Shown here: piece after piece, positions 23,224 through 34,736 of the stretch
How positions within the stretch are numbered: the stretch's first letter is position 1
Layout: each line of letters begins with the position of its first letter
Assembly (NCBI GenBank): GCA_016906335.1
Contig: JADEYG010000003.1
Span: forward strand, 1-64,000
From: Novakomyces olei
Lineage: Eukaryota; Ascomycota; Novakomycetes; Novakomycetales; Novakomycetaceae
DNA: 64,000 bases
Direction of reading: 5' to 3'
Position numbers and translations under genes: made by a program
The notes under the pieces: generated by a model
The model's database searches: none
Seen by the model: the letters and a program-made list of their open reading frames with translations, nothing else
What the model was told of the DNA's origin: nothing

Positions 23224-23277
23224 ACACCTTGAGTGGGCGGATATTGGCGCCCGCTTACGCATACCTATACCAGATCA

Positions 23278-23292
23278 TCACCCCCACTTTTG
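23278..23292 (+). promoter_or_regulatory. Shared catabolic-cluster motif (HxnX-like promoter, proximal)
   Basis: TCACCCCCACTTTTG, about 115 nt upstream of the start codon. A partial inverted copy (CCAAAAGTGTGTAGGG) follows near 23314. Confidence 0.6.
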
Positions 23293-23406
23293 ACGTTCTA
23301 ATTAGTCTAAATGTACCAAAAGTGTGTAGGGCAATTATTATTGCCGCTTGATTCTTGGTCAATCTGCCAGCACTCACCATCACAGACAAGGACGAAGTTT
23401 TGAACG

Positions 23407-24944
23407 ATGGCACCTCGAATCTCTGTTAAAGACCAGGAGACTCGAACAGAGTCGTGCAGGCTTGACATTATTGTTATTGGAGCTGGCCTCGCTGGCCTTG
23501 GAGCAGCAATAAGCTCTGCACTTGCTGGGCATAGGGTACAAGTCCTCGAATGCACTTCCGATATTAGAGAGGTCGGTGCTGGTATTCAGGTCCTCCCAAA
23601 TAGCTCGCGCGTGCTGCAGCATTGGGGACTTGAAGAAGCGCTTACTCCTCACATGACGTTCCCGCGCGTATGCAATTTTGTTGGCTGGAAGGGCAACTTG
23701 ATCTCCTCGCTGGACTTTGCCGAGTCAGAAAAGGCGTATCCGGGAACTTGGTATCGTGACTTCCATAGAGCAGATCTTCAAAAATGCCTCTTAGATCGTG
23801 CTCTTGAATTGGGGGTTAAAGTGACTTGCAGTGTACGCGTTGCAGATGTGGTGAGCGATAACGATCTCAAAGCCACGGCTATTGCTACCGACGGCCGAAA
23901 GTGGGTCGCTGATCTTGTCGTTGGAGCGGACGGAGTCTTTGGCAAGTTGACAGAGAAGCTACTGGGCCGAAGCAATCCGCCAACGAAAACCGGCGATTTG
24001 GCATACCGCTTACTGCTGTCGACCGAGGAAATGCGAAAGGATCCAGAGCTGGAGCCTTTTCTCTCAGATCCACAGGTCAATTATTGGTTAGGCCCCGATG
24101 CTCATGCTGGTGAGTTTAAGCATTCGCTGCCAGCTTCGTCCCGACTAACATTTCATTTTTTGTGCTTTAGTAAATTATGTTTTGCGTGGAGGAAAGCTGT
24201 TCAACATGGTTTTGCTTGTTCCCGACGATATCCCAGAGGAGTCACTTGCCTCCACGATAGAGGGTAACGTGAAAGAGATGTGCGCTTTATTTGATGGCTG
24301 GGATCCGCGCATTCAAAAGCTTTTGAAACTCTGCCAGTCTGTTCAAAAGTGGCGTTTGTGTATACGGTTTGGAGATTTCAATTGGGTGCACCCCTCGGGA
24401 GCCTGGGTCATGATCGGAGACTCGGTGCATGCTACATTACCGTATCTGGCCTCTGGGTACGCAAATTTTGCTTTAATATTGAATATCAACTAATCTGGAC
24501 AGAGCTGGTATGGCGTTTGAGGATGGAGCGGTCCTCGGTGAATGTTTATCACGACTACCTAATGATCCCAATGTATCTAAACTATCCCCCGAATTTATCA
24601 GTGCAAAGAAGCATGCACTGGCAGTTTTCCAGGAATGCCGCAAACAGCGTACGCGAATGATAGTTCAGCGGGGTAATACCCAACAGTATCTGTATCATTT
24701 GCACGATGGACCAGAACAGCAAGAGAGAGACCGTAAAATGCAAATGGTACCGACCCCGGAGGGAGAAGCATTAGCCTGGCGCGACCCTGGTCTTGCCCCG
24801 AAGCTGTTAGGATATGACCATATCGCGGACGTAAGTTGAACATGCATTTATGATTCCATTCAAACTAAGCTAACTATCAAGGTCGATCGTAACTGGAACG
24901 GCAATGCTGGCGTCGAGTCCACAATAGACTGCCCTCGATTGTAA
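23407..24944 (+). CDS. hxnX-like: HxnX-like FAD monooxygenase (6-hydroxynicotinate-type)
   Basis: Class A flavin monooxygenase, 459 residues. Exons: 23407-24109, 24171-24456, 24503-24830 and 24882-24944. Motifs: GAGLAGLG nucleotide site (about residues 25-32), the DG motif VVGADGVFGKL, and the GD motif MIGDSVHATLPYLASGAG, the last completed by the 46-nt second intron. In A. nidulans the related HxnX turns 6-hydroxynicotinate into 2,5-dihydroxypyridine; that role is inferred here from family and from the neighbouring hxn-like genes. Salicylate hydroxylase is the main alternative, as the families are hard to tell apart. It is a paralogue of the intronless gene at 15687-17024. Promoter has two CCCCCAC sites. 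Confidence 0.85.
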
Positions 24945-25410
24945 GCCGCAAAGATAACGCTTTTAAAAGCCCCAAGAGCAAGCTTGATTTGATTAATTGT
25001 TTGGGATATTTCATACTGTTAATAAGCATTTGGCTAAACTGCAATTGAAAACCTGCTCCTCCATTGGGGAGCAAGAAAGTATGCTCTCGAGCTTGTTGTT
25101 ACCACATATTAGTCTGACTGTAGTGCAATGTCTCAGCCGTCGTACTGTTCTCTTCCAAGACAGTTGTTCTTCATATACCCCCGTCTCTGTCATGGTAAAT
25201 TTGCATTATTTACCGCTCACCGAACGCTTATGACACTGCACGCCCAAAAGCTATGCTTCGTAGCCAATGTGCTGCTATTGGACCCGTAAAAGAGCCGTGA
25301 CCGACAGTAGTAACCCTCCAAATATTTACTTTTACAGCTGCGGCTATACACTAAGGCTATAAACTTTAAGGGATCATCTATTGTAAACGAATATCATCTC
25401 TTGAATTAAA
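24945..25410. other. Convergent intergenic region, no gene seen
   Basis: Spacer between the convergent HxnX-like and HxnM-like genes. It should hold both transcription ends. No coding frame or repeat is recognised. Confidence 0.55.
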
Positions 25411-26521
25411 CTAGAAGCGTCGAGCAACGCTGCCTGGCGGTGCTGGCATGGCGGCACCAGCAGGAGGTTTGTTTTTCTTTTTAAACTCGTCACACATTTG
25501 CTCAAAAGTAACCCACTCAACTCCCTCGTGTTTGTTGATATACTCAATGATCCTACAATACGGCAAGTTAACACAATTCTAAATACAAAAGTATGGATTC
25601 CCTGCCACTACCATACGTACCTTTCATGCATAAGAATGACGTGTGGTCGCCCAGACACATCTGGATGAATGGTCATGGGGAAAATGAACTCGTCAAATTC
25701 GCGATAAAAGTAATCGAAATGATCCTATCGCAAGTTAGTCCCGAATAAACCTTTGTCTGCAGTAACGCCAACCTTCCAAATATCTTCAATGTCGCGAGGA
25801 TTGACCCATCCATGACTGTTGGGCGCACCCTTGATAAACATCATTGGCGGCAGATCGTCAATGTACCAGCTGCCAGGGATCTCTACAAGCCCAGTATCGT
25901 GGCCCCTTACCAAAGGCTTCATCCAAGTCTGTGCCTTTTGCGTATAGTCGATCTTTGTCCAGGTATCGCCCGTCCTGAGCCAGTACATTTGACAGTCTTC
26001 ATGAGACATGGAATGATCATACTCGATCCCATACTCGAGCAGCATGTCCGCCATTTCAGCGCTCGTCTCCCACCATGGCGCTACTATGCCCCGCGGAGGC
26101 TTCCCACAAAAATCCTTGAGCATATGATACGTCTTGTCCATTATATCGAGCAACTGCTCTTTCGAGAGACTCGAAGGATTCTCGTGCGAGTAACCGTGCA
26201 GACCAATTTCGTGACCGGCATCGCGGACCATTGCGCATTCTTGGGGAAACGTTTCCAGGGAATGTCCGGGGATAAACCAGGAGGCTTTGATATTGTATTT
26301 TTCAAAGAGTTTGAGTACACGCGGCGTTCCCACATGTCCTGCCCAGAGACCTTTAAAAATAAAACAAAAACATCAGTTTAGTATAGAACGACACACGTTT
26401 AACGGTTTGCGATACCTCGACTTATATCGCTCACGCTGTCTTCGCCGCCGTAAGACCCAAGCCAACCAGAGACGGCATCAATGTCAACACCATAGCCCAC
26501 GAGTACCCGCTTTTTGCCCAT
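25411..26521 (-). CDS. hxnM-like: HxnM-like cyclic imidase (HpPgdA/polysaccharide-deacetylase fold)
   Basis: Metal-dependent hydrolase of 309 residues. Exons: 26521-26416, 26350-25773, 25724-25621 and 25552-25411. The NodB-like fold is shown by [19 protein letters not shown] near the start (metal-binding Asp), the H-G-Y-S-H-E metal motif (HGYSHENP), the APWWE block and the C-terminal [10 protein letters not shown]. It matches Helicobacter PgdA (HP0310) and bacterial cyclic imide hydrolases along its whole length. In A. nidulans the homologue HxnM opens the 3-hydroxyglutarimide ring in nicotinate breakdown. The hxn-like setting favours imide hydrolysis. Peptidoglycan deacetylation is the alternative and is of interest because MurQ and AnmK genes lie 16 kb away. 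The intron 2 donor, GTTGGC, is unusual. An ATAACCCCCAC site lies about 170 nt upstream. Confidence 0.85.
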
Positions 26522-26683
26522 TTCACAACTAATTGATACAAATTTAAACCAGTGCTTTACTAAACAATATCGGTTTTTAAAGGCTTTTCAGGCAGTTGAT
26601 AGAGACCTTTTTACCGCTTCTTATGAAGCGGATGCGGGCGAGCAAATATTAGAACCGATAATTTCCCCTATCGGCTGTCAGCC

Positions 26684-26700
26684 CAATAGTGGGGGTTATC
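26684..26700 (-). promoter_or_regulatory. Shared catabolic-cluster motif (HxnM-like promoter)
   Basis: On the minus strand GATAACCCCCACTATTG, in the same orientation as the gene it precedes. The GATAA part also fits a GATA-factor (AreA-type) site. Confidence 0.62.
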
Positions 26701-26871
26701 GTACCTGTCACCGAAGAATGCTGGATGGATTGCTTGAAATCTATTATTATGTTACTTGACAAAAGCTCACAGCGAATGTTATCTGACCAAACAAAATCAT
26801 GTTTTAAAATGGAAGCTACACGCAAATATTAAAAGCGATAATTAAAGGCAGAGTCAGAGCACAACTTGTAT

Positions 26872-28011
26872 CTAGACTTTAGCAGTAGCGGGAGCAGGAG
26901 CGGGAGCAATGCCCTCCTGTTGCGCATTATTTTTGTACGCTTCAGCTCTACCATAGCTTAGTTTGTATGATTCAGTAATCATATCCTGTACCGTGATGGG
27001 TGGATATTTAGGCGCTTCTCCCTCTGCTCGACAGTTTGGCAAGCATTCACAAATATAATCGGGATTCCCACTGAAAAAGAAGGGAATCGAGTATCTTTCA
27101 CGACCAGACTTGTTGATGACACGGTGAGTATTGGATTTGTACCTATCGTTGGACATGCGCATGAAAAGATCGCCGAGGTTAACAACGTAAGCACCTTTCA
27201 CGGGTTTGACCTAGCAAATTAATTAGTGACCATTTGTTTTGCGTAAGAGGAATATCTTACGTCCAACCATTGCCCTGTAGGCGCATGCAGAACTTGAAGC
27301 CCGTCCACTTCATCTTGTAAGAGAAGTGTGATACAGCCAAAGTCGGTATGCGCTCCAATACCGCGACTCAGCTTCTCGTCGGAATCTTTTTCTTGGGGCG
27401 GATAGTGCAGATATCTCATTGTAGCAACAGATTCATCTGTAAGAGGCTTGAAGAACGAAGAATCCACCCCCACGGTCTCGGAAACAACAGCCAAAACGTC
27501 TTTGGCGAGATCCAAGACGGTATGATAGTATTCCATACTGGTCTTTTGGAATTCCTCCTTGTCCGGTACGGTCGGAGGCCATTGGTTTGGGCCACTGTTT
27601 ATTTTATTGTTGATGAAATACGGATGATCCTTGGAAATTTCCTCTCCGATATACAATCCCTCCTTCAATTCGGGCTTTGTACCGGCCTCAAGCATTTGCG
27701 AGCGCAATAGCTCATAGCCCCTGTTGAACGAGTTGTTATCTGTCTCTGTAAGCTCCAAAGTATACTTTAATGCATATGCAATTACTCTTGTCAATTTTCA
27801 GCTTTTCTTCCAGCGGAAGGGTAAAAAACCGCTTTGAGCAATTCAGCACACGTTCCTGCAGTTCTATGGGTACCCGATGTCCAGTGATTTGGAAAAAGCC
27901 ATTATACAGGCACGACCGTCTGACTTGGTCTACTAGCTGTGCTCTGCCCTCTGCATCATTGCCATAAAATGGCGAAAAGTCCAAGACTGGTGGTGCTGTT
28001 GGCGTATCCAT
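26872..28011 (-). CDS. hxnY-like: HxnY-like 2-oxoglutarate/Fe(II) dioxygenase
   Basis: Soluble non-haem iron dioxygenase of the isopenicillin-N-synthase-like family, 347 residues. Exons: 28011-27786, 27739-27261 and 27210-26872. The N-terminal DIOX_N region is clear. The iron ligands are in GAHTDFGCIT (His, Asp) and SNTHRVINKSGRERYSIPFF (His), which also holds the Arg-x-Ser that binds 2-oxoglutarate. The HxnY homologue of A. nidulans hydroxylates a piperidinone intermediate of nicotinate breakdown. Introns are 46 and 50 nt. The C-terminus ends in an Ala/Pro-rich tail. Only a partial shared motif (CACTTTTGGCC, minus strand, near 28110) lies upstream. Confidence 0.87.
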
Positions 28012-28978
28012 GCTCTTTGCTGCTGCTGGTCCAATATGCAGTCAAACCTGTTAAATAATTTAATCGATTTCGGCACCACCACAACTGCCGAGCTGCTTGT
28101 CTTGAAACAAGTTCCGTAGGCCAAAAGTGTGCCATGTTTATATATGAATTTTAATCATACGCTGCGACTCGAATATCCCACGCAAAATTTGTACAAGTTT
28201 GGTAATTACCTCGACAAGTTTTGTATTGGTAAATTCATACTTTTGCTTTGCGACTTGAATTATCCAATGCCTCATTGGGGAATACGTATTCAACAACAGG
28301 TGGATGGGCACAATCGAATACTACGTCCACAATGATTCCCCAACGATTGAGCTATCGGCGGTAGCAAGACACAAATTGTCGAGCGTCTAATCTCGTGCGA
28401 CTTTGGCTTAAATGCGGATTTTTGTTTACTTTACTACAGCTGGATCAAAGTTAGACAGACTGAGGACTTTACATATGCATTGACTCTCAGAATATAATTA
28501 TTTGGTCTTAGCAAGCAAGGTTTTATTCTTTTCCGGACAATTCCACTTTTACTTGCGGCAACGCTTGTTAGAACACTGCAGGGCTAGACACACACCGCGA
28601 GCTCAAAACTACGCTCTAAATTGCAAGATTGGGTCGAAGCAAGTTTAAAAGACGTGCTACACAAGCTGATTTAGACAATCAGCTCGTGCGTATTTTGGGC
28701 CAAGGCACCGACCGATAAGCAAAAACTCGGCAGATTTGCCCGAGTTTTAAAAATGTATTCATTTAAAATTAAAATCAGAAAGCGACAATAGACTTGTCTG
28801 CACAAATATTACTTGTTATCGCGTTTGCAGCTTGAGATTACTTGGGTCCGTCCATGTCCCGTCCCGGCGTGCTGGTGTGCTTATCTTTTCATAGTAGTAG
28901 CCACTATATTTTAAAGAATGGGGGTACGCAAACTCATCTTCCACCCAACGACAATTAAGCGCAAGTAGGCCGTATACG
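28012..28978. other. Divergent promoter region, HxnY-like and regulator genes
   Basis: About 970 nt between divergent start codons. A partial shared motif lies near 28110-28120 and a weak GGGGGTACGC word near 28919. No gene is recognised. Confidence 0.55.
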
Positions 28979-31792
28979 ATGAGCCATGCTTGCGTGTTCC
29001 CCGGCTGCGGCAGACTTTTTTCCCGGGCAGAGCATCTGCGACGGCACGCATTGAATCACGAGAAGCCGCGAGACGGGTATACGTGTGAACGGTGCTTTGT
29101 TCATTTCCAGCGACCAGATCTTTTAGGTGAGTTCCGCGTCCTTACCGCCTCTCCCCCCACTATTGTAACTTTTATTGGCAAACAAGTCGGCAAACAAGAA
29201 ATATTCTTACAATTTACAATTTTTACTATTATTCATTAGTTAATTTAATTCTTTCTCCCCCACTCCCATTTTTACTCCTTTTATTCGTTTGTTATTAGTG
29301 GCCAAAAGTGGGGTTACTAATGTTCAAGCTCGACATACGCAGCGACACACGCAACGTGACGCAGAAGCTGGAGGCCCCGGGCAGGGCACTTTAAAGACGC
29401 GAAAACGAACACGCCGAGCGGAGGATGGGAATATTATCGTGCGACCTTCGCAGCGGCAGGTCAGATCTGCCAAGCACAAGTCTCAGCCGATCAGCAATTG
29501 CCCTAGCATGAACGAGATGAGTGATGACACGGCGCGGCATAGCGGGACGCCTGCCAATTCGCAGCAGGATGTGCACCATATGCCGCTCTCGCCGCCCGGA
29601 TCCAGCGCGGAATCATCGTCCATGTCCATTATTGATGACACAGATCCTTTGTTAGCGCCGATAATGCCTGCAAATCCGTTTGAGCCCTATGCGGAACCCA
29701 TGCCTGGACAGTTTGACGCGGCAGACGGGTCGTTTAATATAGATTTGAACGGCACAGGCGATCTTTTCGGCATGGATACAGGTATTGGATTTTCGTTTTA
29801 TTTTTAATTATTTTTATTTTTATTTTTATTGTTTTTAATTTTGTTTTAATTTTGTTTTTTGTTTTCTTTTTTACTTTACGTGACTTGTGTCAAATACAAC
29901 CATGCTAATGTTTACAAGCGACGGATTTTAATTTACCCTTTGCTGCCACTTTTAATTACAACTGGCTGTTTGATGTCTCCTCGCTCGACGATGCTTTTGA
30001 CCACTTTGATTTTTCAGTGGGATTTGACACGGTCCCGGCTCTGGACGTTCCTGAATCGTGTGGCGTGCAACAGCAGCGCATTGAAAAATTTGATGCGCCA
30101 TCAGCCCTGTTGGAGATAGCGTCTACGACGTACAAGGGAGATGTGCCACGAGGCATGTCTGTACCCTTGGCTTCGGCTATACCAGACCTTGACTGGGTTT
30201 CCGGCTCGAATATCCTTGATACTAGCAATGCCTCACACTTACCGAGGATATCGGAGGATGAACGCAAAGGCCTCTTGTCCCTAGTGGCATGGGCACGCCC
30301 CAAGGACTTGGACGGACATCCAATTTCTCTCGATTCTGGGCTGCTAGCATTAACGGCATTACAGGGCTATTGCGATCTCTTTTTCACTCGATTCAACACC
30401 GTATATCCTCTCATTCATCAGCCTACTTTTGACCCGAAGACTGCTGACCCAGTATTTCTTGCTTCTATTGTTTTTATGGGAGCCACATATAGCTCTCGGG
30501 ATGCTCATCAGCTGGCGGTTGAGGTGCATGACGTGCTTCGGAATCAGCTTTTGTGCCACCCAGATTTTTCGCCACAGCCTGATCTTTGGGTTCTGCAGTC
30601 TATGTTACTGATTGATTGTTTCGGGAAGCTGAGAGCGGGTCCCAAGCAGAGAGAGCGAGCACAGCTTTTTCATTGCGTGCTCATTAAGCTTATCAGACGG
30701 AGCAATTGCTGTGCAGTACCGGATATGTCAGGACTACCCAGGTCCGATAACCTGGATCGCGACTGGCGCAATGCCATAGAAGCGGAGCAGAGAAAGAGGG
30801 TGGCTTTTCTTTGTTTCATGTGGGACACACAGCATGCAGTTTTGTTTTCACAGTCGCTCTGTATGTCTGCTTTTGAGATCAGATCTGCCCTGCCTTGTAG
30901 CGCTGCCGCTTGGGAGGCTACTTCGTCTCGGGAATGGAAGCATTATGCGTTTAGCGAGACAAACAAACCCTTCCTGTCGGTACTAAAAGGCTACATATCA
31001 CCGACTGCAATGGCACGAGTCAAGGATTTAAATGTTTTTGCCCGAATGGTTGTTTTCCATGGACTCATGTCAGTCTCTGCGGATCTCAAACGTCGCGATC
31101 AAACCACACTACGATCGGAAACGCCGGAGCGTGTTGGCGTATGGACACCGCGCATGCGACGGTCGTATGATCTGTGGAAAGTCGACTTTGACTCTGCCAT
31201 TTTGGCCATCAAGCTAGCTCAAGCTGCGAGTATGAAGCAGTTTACCGCTTTAAAGATGTCTGCGCATGCGCTCTACCATGCGGCAACGATTGCCCTCAAT
31301 GTTGAGGTACTGGATTTGCAAATAGTTGCTGGTGCTTCACATATACTGGGCCGTGCTGTTACAGACAGGGACAGGGAGAGGTCGGCCCTATGTATCAAGA
31401 AATGGCTTGAGCAGGACTTGGACGGTCCGTCTCTCATTGCGCGCCAGGCCTCTTTCTTTCTGCAGGATGCGGTCATGAGTTTCCATGATTGGGATCAGAC
31501 AGACTCCTTCCATTTCCCTTGGTGCCTGTATCTCTCTACTCTAGTATGCTTGGTTTTCTACCAAGGGCTGGATGATTCTCGCAATGACTCTCGCTCTGAT
31601 TCTCGAACAACGACTGATCTTTCGTCTCTAGTTGCAATGATGATAAATTGCTCAAACACAAATCAGCGGACGTCGGTCCTGGCAAGGTATGATTTCAGAC
31701 CTCTTGCTGCTGCAATTTCAAAGGAATTGGCAACCGTGCGCTGGTCCGTGGTACACGATGCAATGAAGGTGCTGGTACGGCTGTCTTTGTGA
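28979..31792 (+). CDS. hxnR-like: HxnR-like transcription factor (two C2H2 fingers plus fungal-trans domain)
   Basis: Nuclear regulator of 824 residues. Exons: 28979-29126, 29329-29781 and 29919-31792. The first finger is CVFPGCGRLFSRAEHLRRH..H. The second, CERCFVHFQRPDLLARHTQRH, is completed by splicing over the 202-nt intron 1. A basic and Ser/Pro-rich linker follows, then an acidic segment (about residues 130-230) and a fungal-specific transcription factor domain (about 330-600, with YCDLFFTRFNTVYPLIHQP). In A. nidulans HxnR has this same domain pair and is the pathway activator of the hxn genes. Intron 1 contains an inverted copy of the shared motif (29301-29316), which suggests self-regulation. 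It sits centrally in the cluster, so it is the natural reader of the shared site (inference). Confidence 0.86.
29301..29316 (-). promoter_or_regulatory. Shared motif inside intron 1 of the regulator
   Basis: GCCAAAAGTGGGGTTA on the + strand, TAACCCCACTTTTGGC on the minus strand, just before the branch site and acceptor of intron 1. It has four C instead of five. Confidence 0.45.
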
Positions 31793-32282
31793 ATACTCGG
31801 CGTACCCTGCTTCGTGTTTTCTGTGTATATCTTTCAAATGTGTGTTTTATGGGAGAGCGTTTGTACTATAAATCTCGAATTTACTCTGTAAACGAATATT
31901 GTAGACGGTTGTAGACGGTTGTAGACGAGTGTATAAAACCCACATATTTACGAAATTGCACTTGGCCGCGGCAGAGAATAATGGTTATCCGACCTGATCA
32001 TCGTAGACCGCACAAGGGTCTCGTATACCAAATTAGTGGCCGAAAAGCGGGTGGAAAAAGCTGCAAATTAGCCGTTGCCTGGCCGATAAGCTTTCTATTC
32101 TATAGATTAACCCTAAACATAGCCGTGGTGCATTAAACAATGCTTCTAGACGGCCGCCTATTTCTACAAGCCCTAAGACCACGTATTGTCTTGACCAAGA
32201 AAAGTCACATCGCAAAGGCATTGCTAGTTGGGAACTAACCGTCAATGTAAATTTTTAAATTCCTTCTATACTAAACTCTTGT
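31793..32282. other. Convergent intergenic region, no gene seen
   Basis: Spacer between the ends of the regulator and the HxnV-like gene. It contains a GTAGACGGTT direct repeat near 31902-31925 and one TTAACCCTAAAC word at 32107; no gene is visible. Confidence 0.55.
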
Positions 32283-34544
32283 CTATGTTTTCAGAAACGT
32301 AAAGTATTGCTTTATCCACTGTACAGCTCGATCAGCCTCATCGACACTGCACGACTCGAGCAAGCCAACGTACCCGTCAGGCCGGACAATCGCAATCCCG
32401 GCACTTTGAGCAGGCAAGTTTGGAAACCATTTTTCTGTACATTTTGGGGTGCTTGTGTCGTCGAGATAGAGGGTCCAGCGACTGGCGCGCATGATCTCTG
32501 GCAGATCGGCAATCTCAAAATCCTTTCTCTCTGACTGCGTGACAGTGGCAAAAGTGAAGGCCTCCGATATCGGTGTGTACCGCTGCGGTAGCGAGTAAGC
32601 GTCCGTTGCCCTTGGGCGGCTCTTGTACGACCGTGCGGCTTCAGTATTGACTTGGGCCAGAGTCGGAGTCAGACTAGTGTAAAACTGCCGTAAGAACGCC
32701 ATCGAGCGCAAGATATCCGGCACAAAGAGAAACACACGGAACTGGCTGAGCAGGGGGATATCGAGCTGCAGCTCGACCGGGTTGGCGTCCACGTACCGTG
32801 TGACCAGTGCAGACGGCTGCAGCATACCCGGACGCAGTATGGAGCCGGCATTGCTCTCGTCTGCCCAGGTCAACAGTCCCTCCGAGTATTCGGCTCCCAG
32901 CCCAGAAATAAAGCGAATATTATCGTCAAAATTTCTGGCCAGTGCTTCGTCTCCTTGGGCAAAGGCCTTGCAGTGCTCGGCGTCAAAGGCAATTAGATCA
33001 TTGGCTATTTTTTGCCTTTCCTCCTCGTACGTGCGAAGAAGCGCTGGACTCGCGAGTCCACGGAGCACAAGATTCAGCTTCCATGCGAGATTAAAACTAT
33101 CGTGCATACCTGGCAGAGAAAAGACCCACGCGTTAGTCTGTGTCTATGCGTACATTCAAATTGGCTTACTTGTGTTTGCGCCCTGAGCGGCTAGTGCACT
33201 GTGCGTATGACCGGCCTTGAAGATTAGCATTGGCCACAACCAAATGATTTTTATTTTATTTTTTATTTTTATTTTTATTTTTATTTTTATTTTTATTTTT
33301 ATTTTTATTTTTATTTTTATTTTTATTTTTATTTTTATTTTTATTTTTATTTTAATTTTAATTTTAATTTTAATTTTTTTTATTTTTATTTTTCTTTTTC
33401 TTTTCCCCAAATTCATTTGCTTGATTTGAATTCAACCTACGTCTCCAGCAATAAACACACGGGCCTCTGGATCCATGAAATGCTTTGCCACTCGCTGTGA
33501 TACGACATAGTTCCCGAACCATTCGATCGTCTTCCACTCCAAGTGGAACGGCGCCATTGCCTCCTTTGCCACCTGCATGACGTACTCCTTTGTGGCCTTG
33601 GCCTTGTCCACTCGCTCTCCGTCAGTGGAGCTCAGCTGCACGTACAGCCGGGTCATACCCCGCTCACGGGGTATCCACAGAATAGACCCCACCGTCTCAG
33701 ACCGGACGGCAACTTTGCTCCATAAATCGGGAAAGTCCGTCTCCACAACCCCGTCCAAGACGCCCCAAGACGCGTTTGTAATCTCACCCTCTAGCTGAGC
33801 GTCGGGAATAAAAGCCCTCACTCTAGACCGAGCTCCATCACAGCCGACCAGGTAGTCTGCCCTAATCGTGGAAAGTGCGTTGCCCGCTCCCACGTTCTCA
33901 TACACCACATCCACCTTGCCGGTCTCTGGCACACGTGCGCAAGAGACAAACTTACTACTGCGCTGGACAAATGCACCGTTCGACTCCATATCGTCAATCA
34001 AAACGTCCTCGACCATTCCCTGGTGCGCAAGCAGGATATACGGATCAGCTGCGCCCACCAAGTGCCGGGGGTAGTGGATCTGGCGGCCCGTACGCTTCAG
34101 CGGCTTTCCCTCACGAGACTCCTATCGCTTGTTTAGCAATTGAAAAATGACCCGTTGCTCAAGTCGCGTTCGTTACCCAAAAGGAAATATCATAAACGCG
34201 CGCACCTTTTTTCAATAAAGGCTCGGCCAGACGCAATTGCTTAAAAGTGTCGATCGTTTTCGGCTGCAGACCATCCGCCTTGCCGGTAGAGGTCTTGTCC
34301 GGTCGGTCGTCGAGCAGAACGACGTCGATCCCGTACCGCACCAGGTTGGACCTGTTGCGTGGAGCAGGTTAGCAGTTGTTTGGAACAGACACTTTTTAAA
34401 CGCAAAAAAAAAAAAGAAGAGAAGAAAAGCTTACGCCAGCATCAAGCCAGAGGGGCCTGCGCCTACTATAACTACACTCGCCGTATTGGAATCAATATGC
34501 TTTTGGCTCTCATGGTCGCCTGTCTGCATCACGCTCGGGGCCAT
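32283..34544 (-). CDS. hxnV-like: HxnV-like FAD monooxygenase (phenol 2-monooxygenase family)
   Basis: Flavoprotein hydroxylase of 612 residues. Exons: 34544-34435, 34351-34177, 34121-33441, 33215-33170 and 33109-32283. It shows the nucleotide motif [14 protein letters not shown] at the first exon junction, the [19 protein letters not shown] block, the GD motif [20 protein letters not shown] (completed across intron 3) and a C-terminal thioredoxin-like domain of about 170 residues, the full fold of phenol 2-monooxygenase. HxnV of A. nidulans has this architecture and acts in a side branch of nicotinate breakdown. Intron 3 (225 nt) is enlarged by an ATTTTT repeat. Two CCCCCACTC sites lie 113-176 nt upstream. 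Ordinary phenol hydroxylase is the alternative. Confidence 0.86.
33247..33390. repeat. ATTTTT hexanucleotide microsatellite in an intron
   Basis: About 20 units of ATTTTT, decaying to ATTTTA near the right end, fill most of intron 3 of the HxnV-like gene. Minus-strand transcripts carry it as an AAAAAT run close to the branch site. Confidence 0.92.
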
Positions 34545-34656
34545 TGTATCGATCTTTATTCTTTTCTCCTGCATTGGGTTGACAAGCGTTTCAATTTATC
34601 TGCAAATATACATACTATAAACGTATACGCACTATAAAATACAAATCAGGTGGCTA

Positions 34657-34670
34657 GACCCCCACTCATG
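34657..34670 (+). promoter_or_regulatory. Shared catabolic-cluster motif (HxnV-like promoter, proximal)
   Basis: GACCCCCACTCATG, 113-126 nt upstream of the HxnV-like start codon. Confidence 0.55.
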
Positions 34671-34703
34671 CCCATTCAAGCCCACGTAACGCGCGGGCTA
34701 AAA

Positions 34704-34720
34704 GATAACCCCCACTCTTG
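34704..34720 (+). promoter_or_regulatory. Shared catabolic-cluster motif (HxnV-like promoter, distal)
   Basis: GATAACCCCCACTCTTG, the best match to the consensus in the window, 160-176 nt upstream of the HxnV-like start. Confidence 0.65.
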
Positions 34721-34736
34721 TATAATAAATAGTACA

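Larger units (their letters stand above)
22907..23406. other. Intergenic promoter region of the HxnX-like gene
   Basis: Spacer holding two strong and one weak copy of the shared CCCCCACTTTTG motif; no gene is visible. Confidence 0.6.

Noticed and set aside
33156-33429. Frames of Ile-Lys or Ile-Phe repeats
   Set aside because: They are translations of the ATTTTT microsatellite in an intron.
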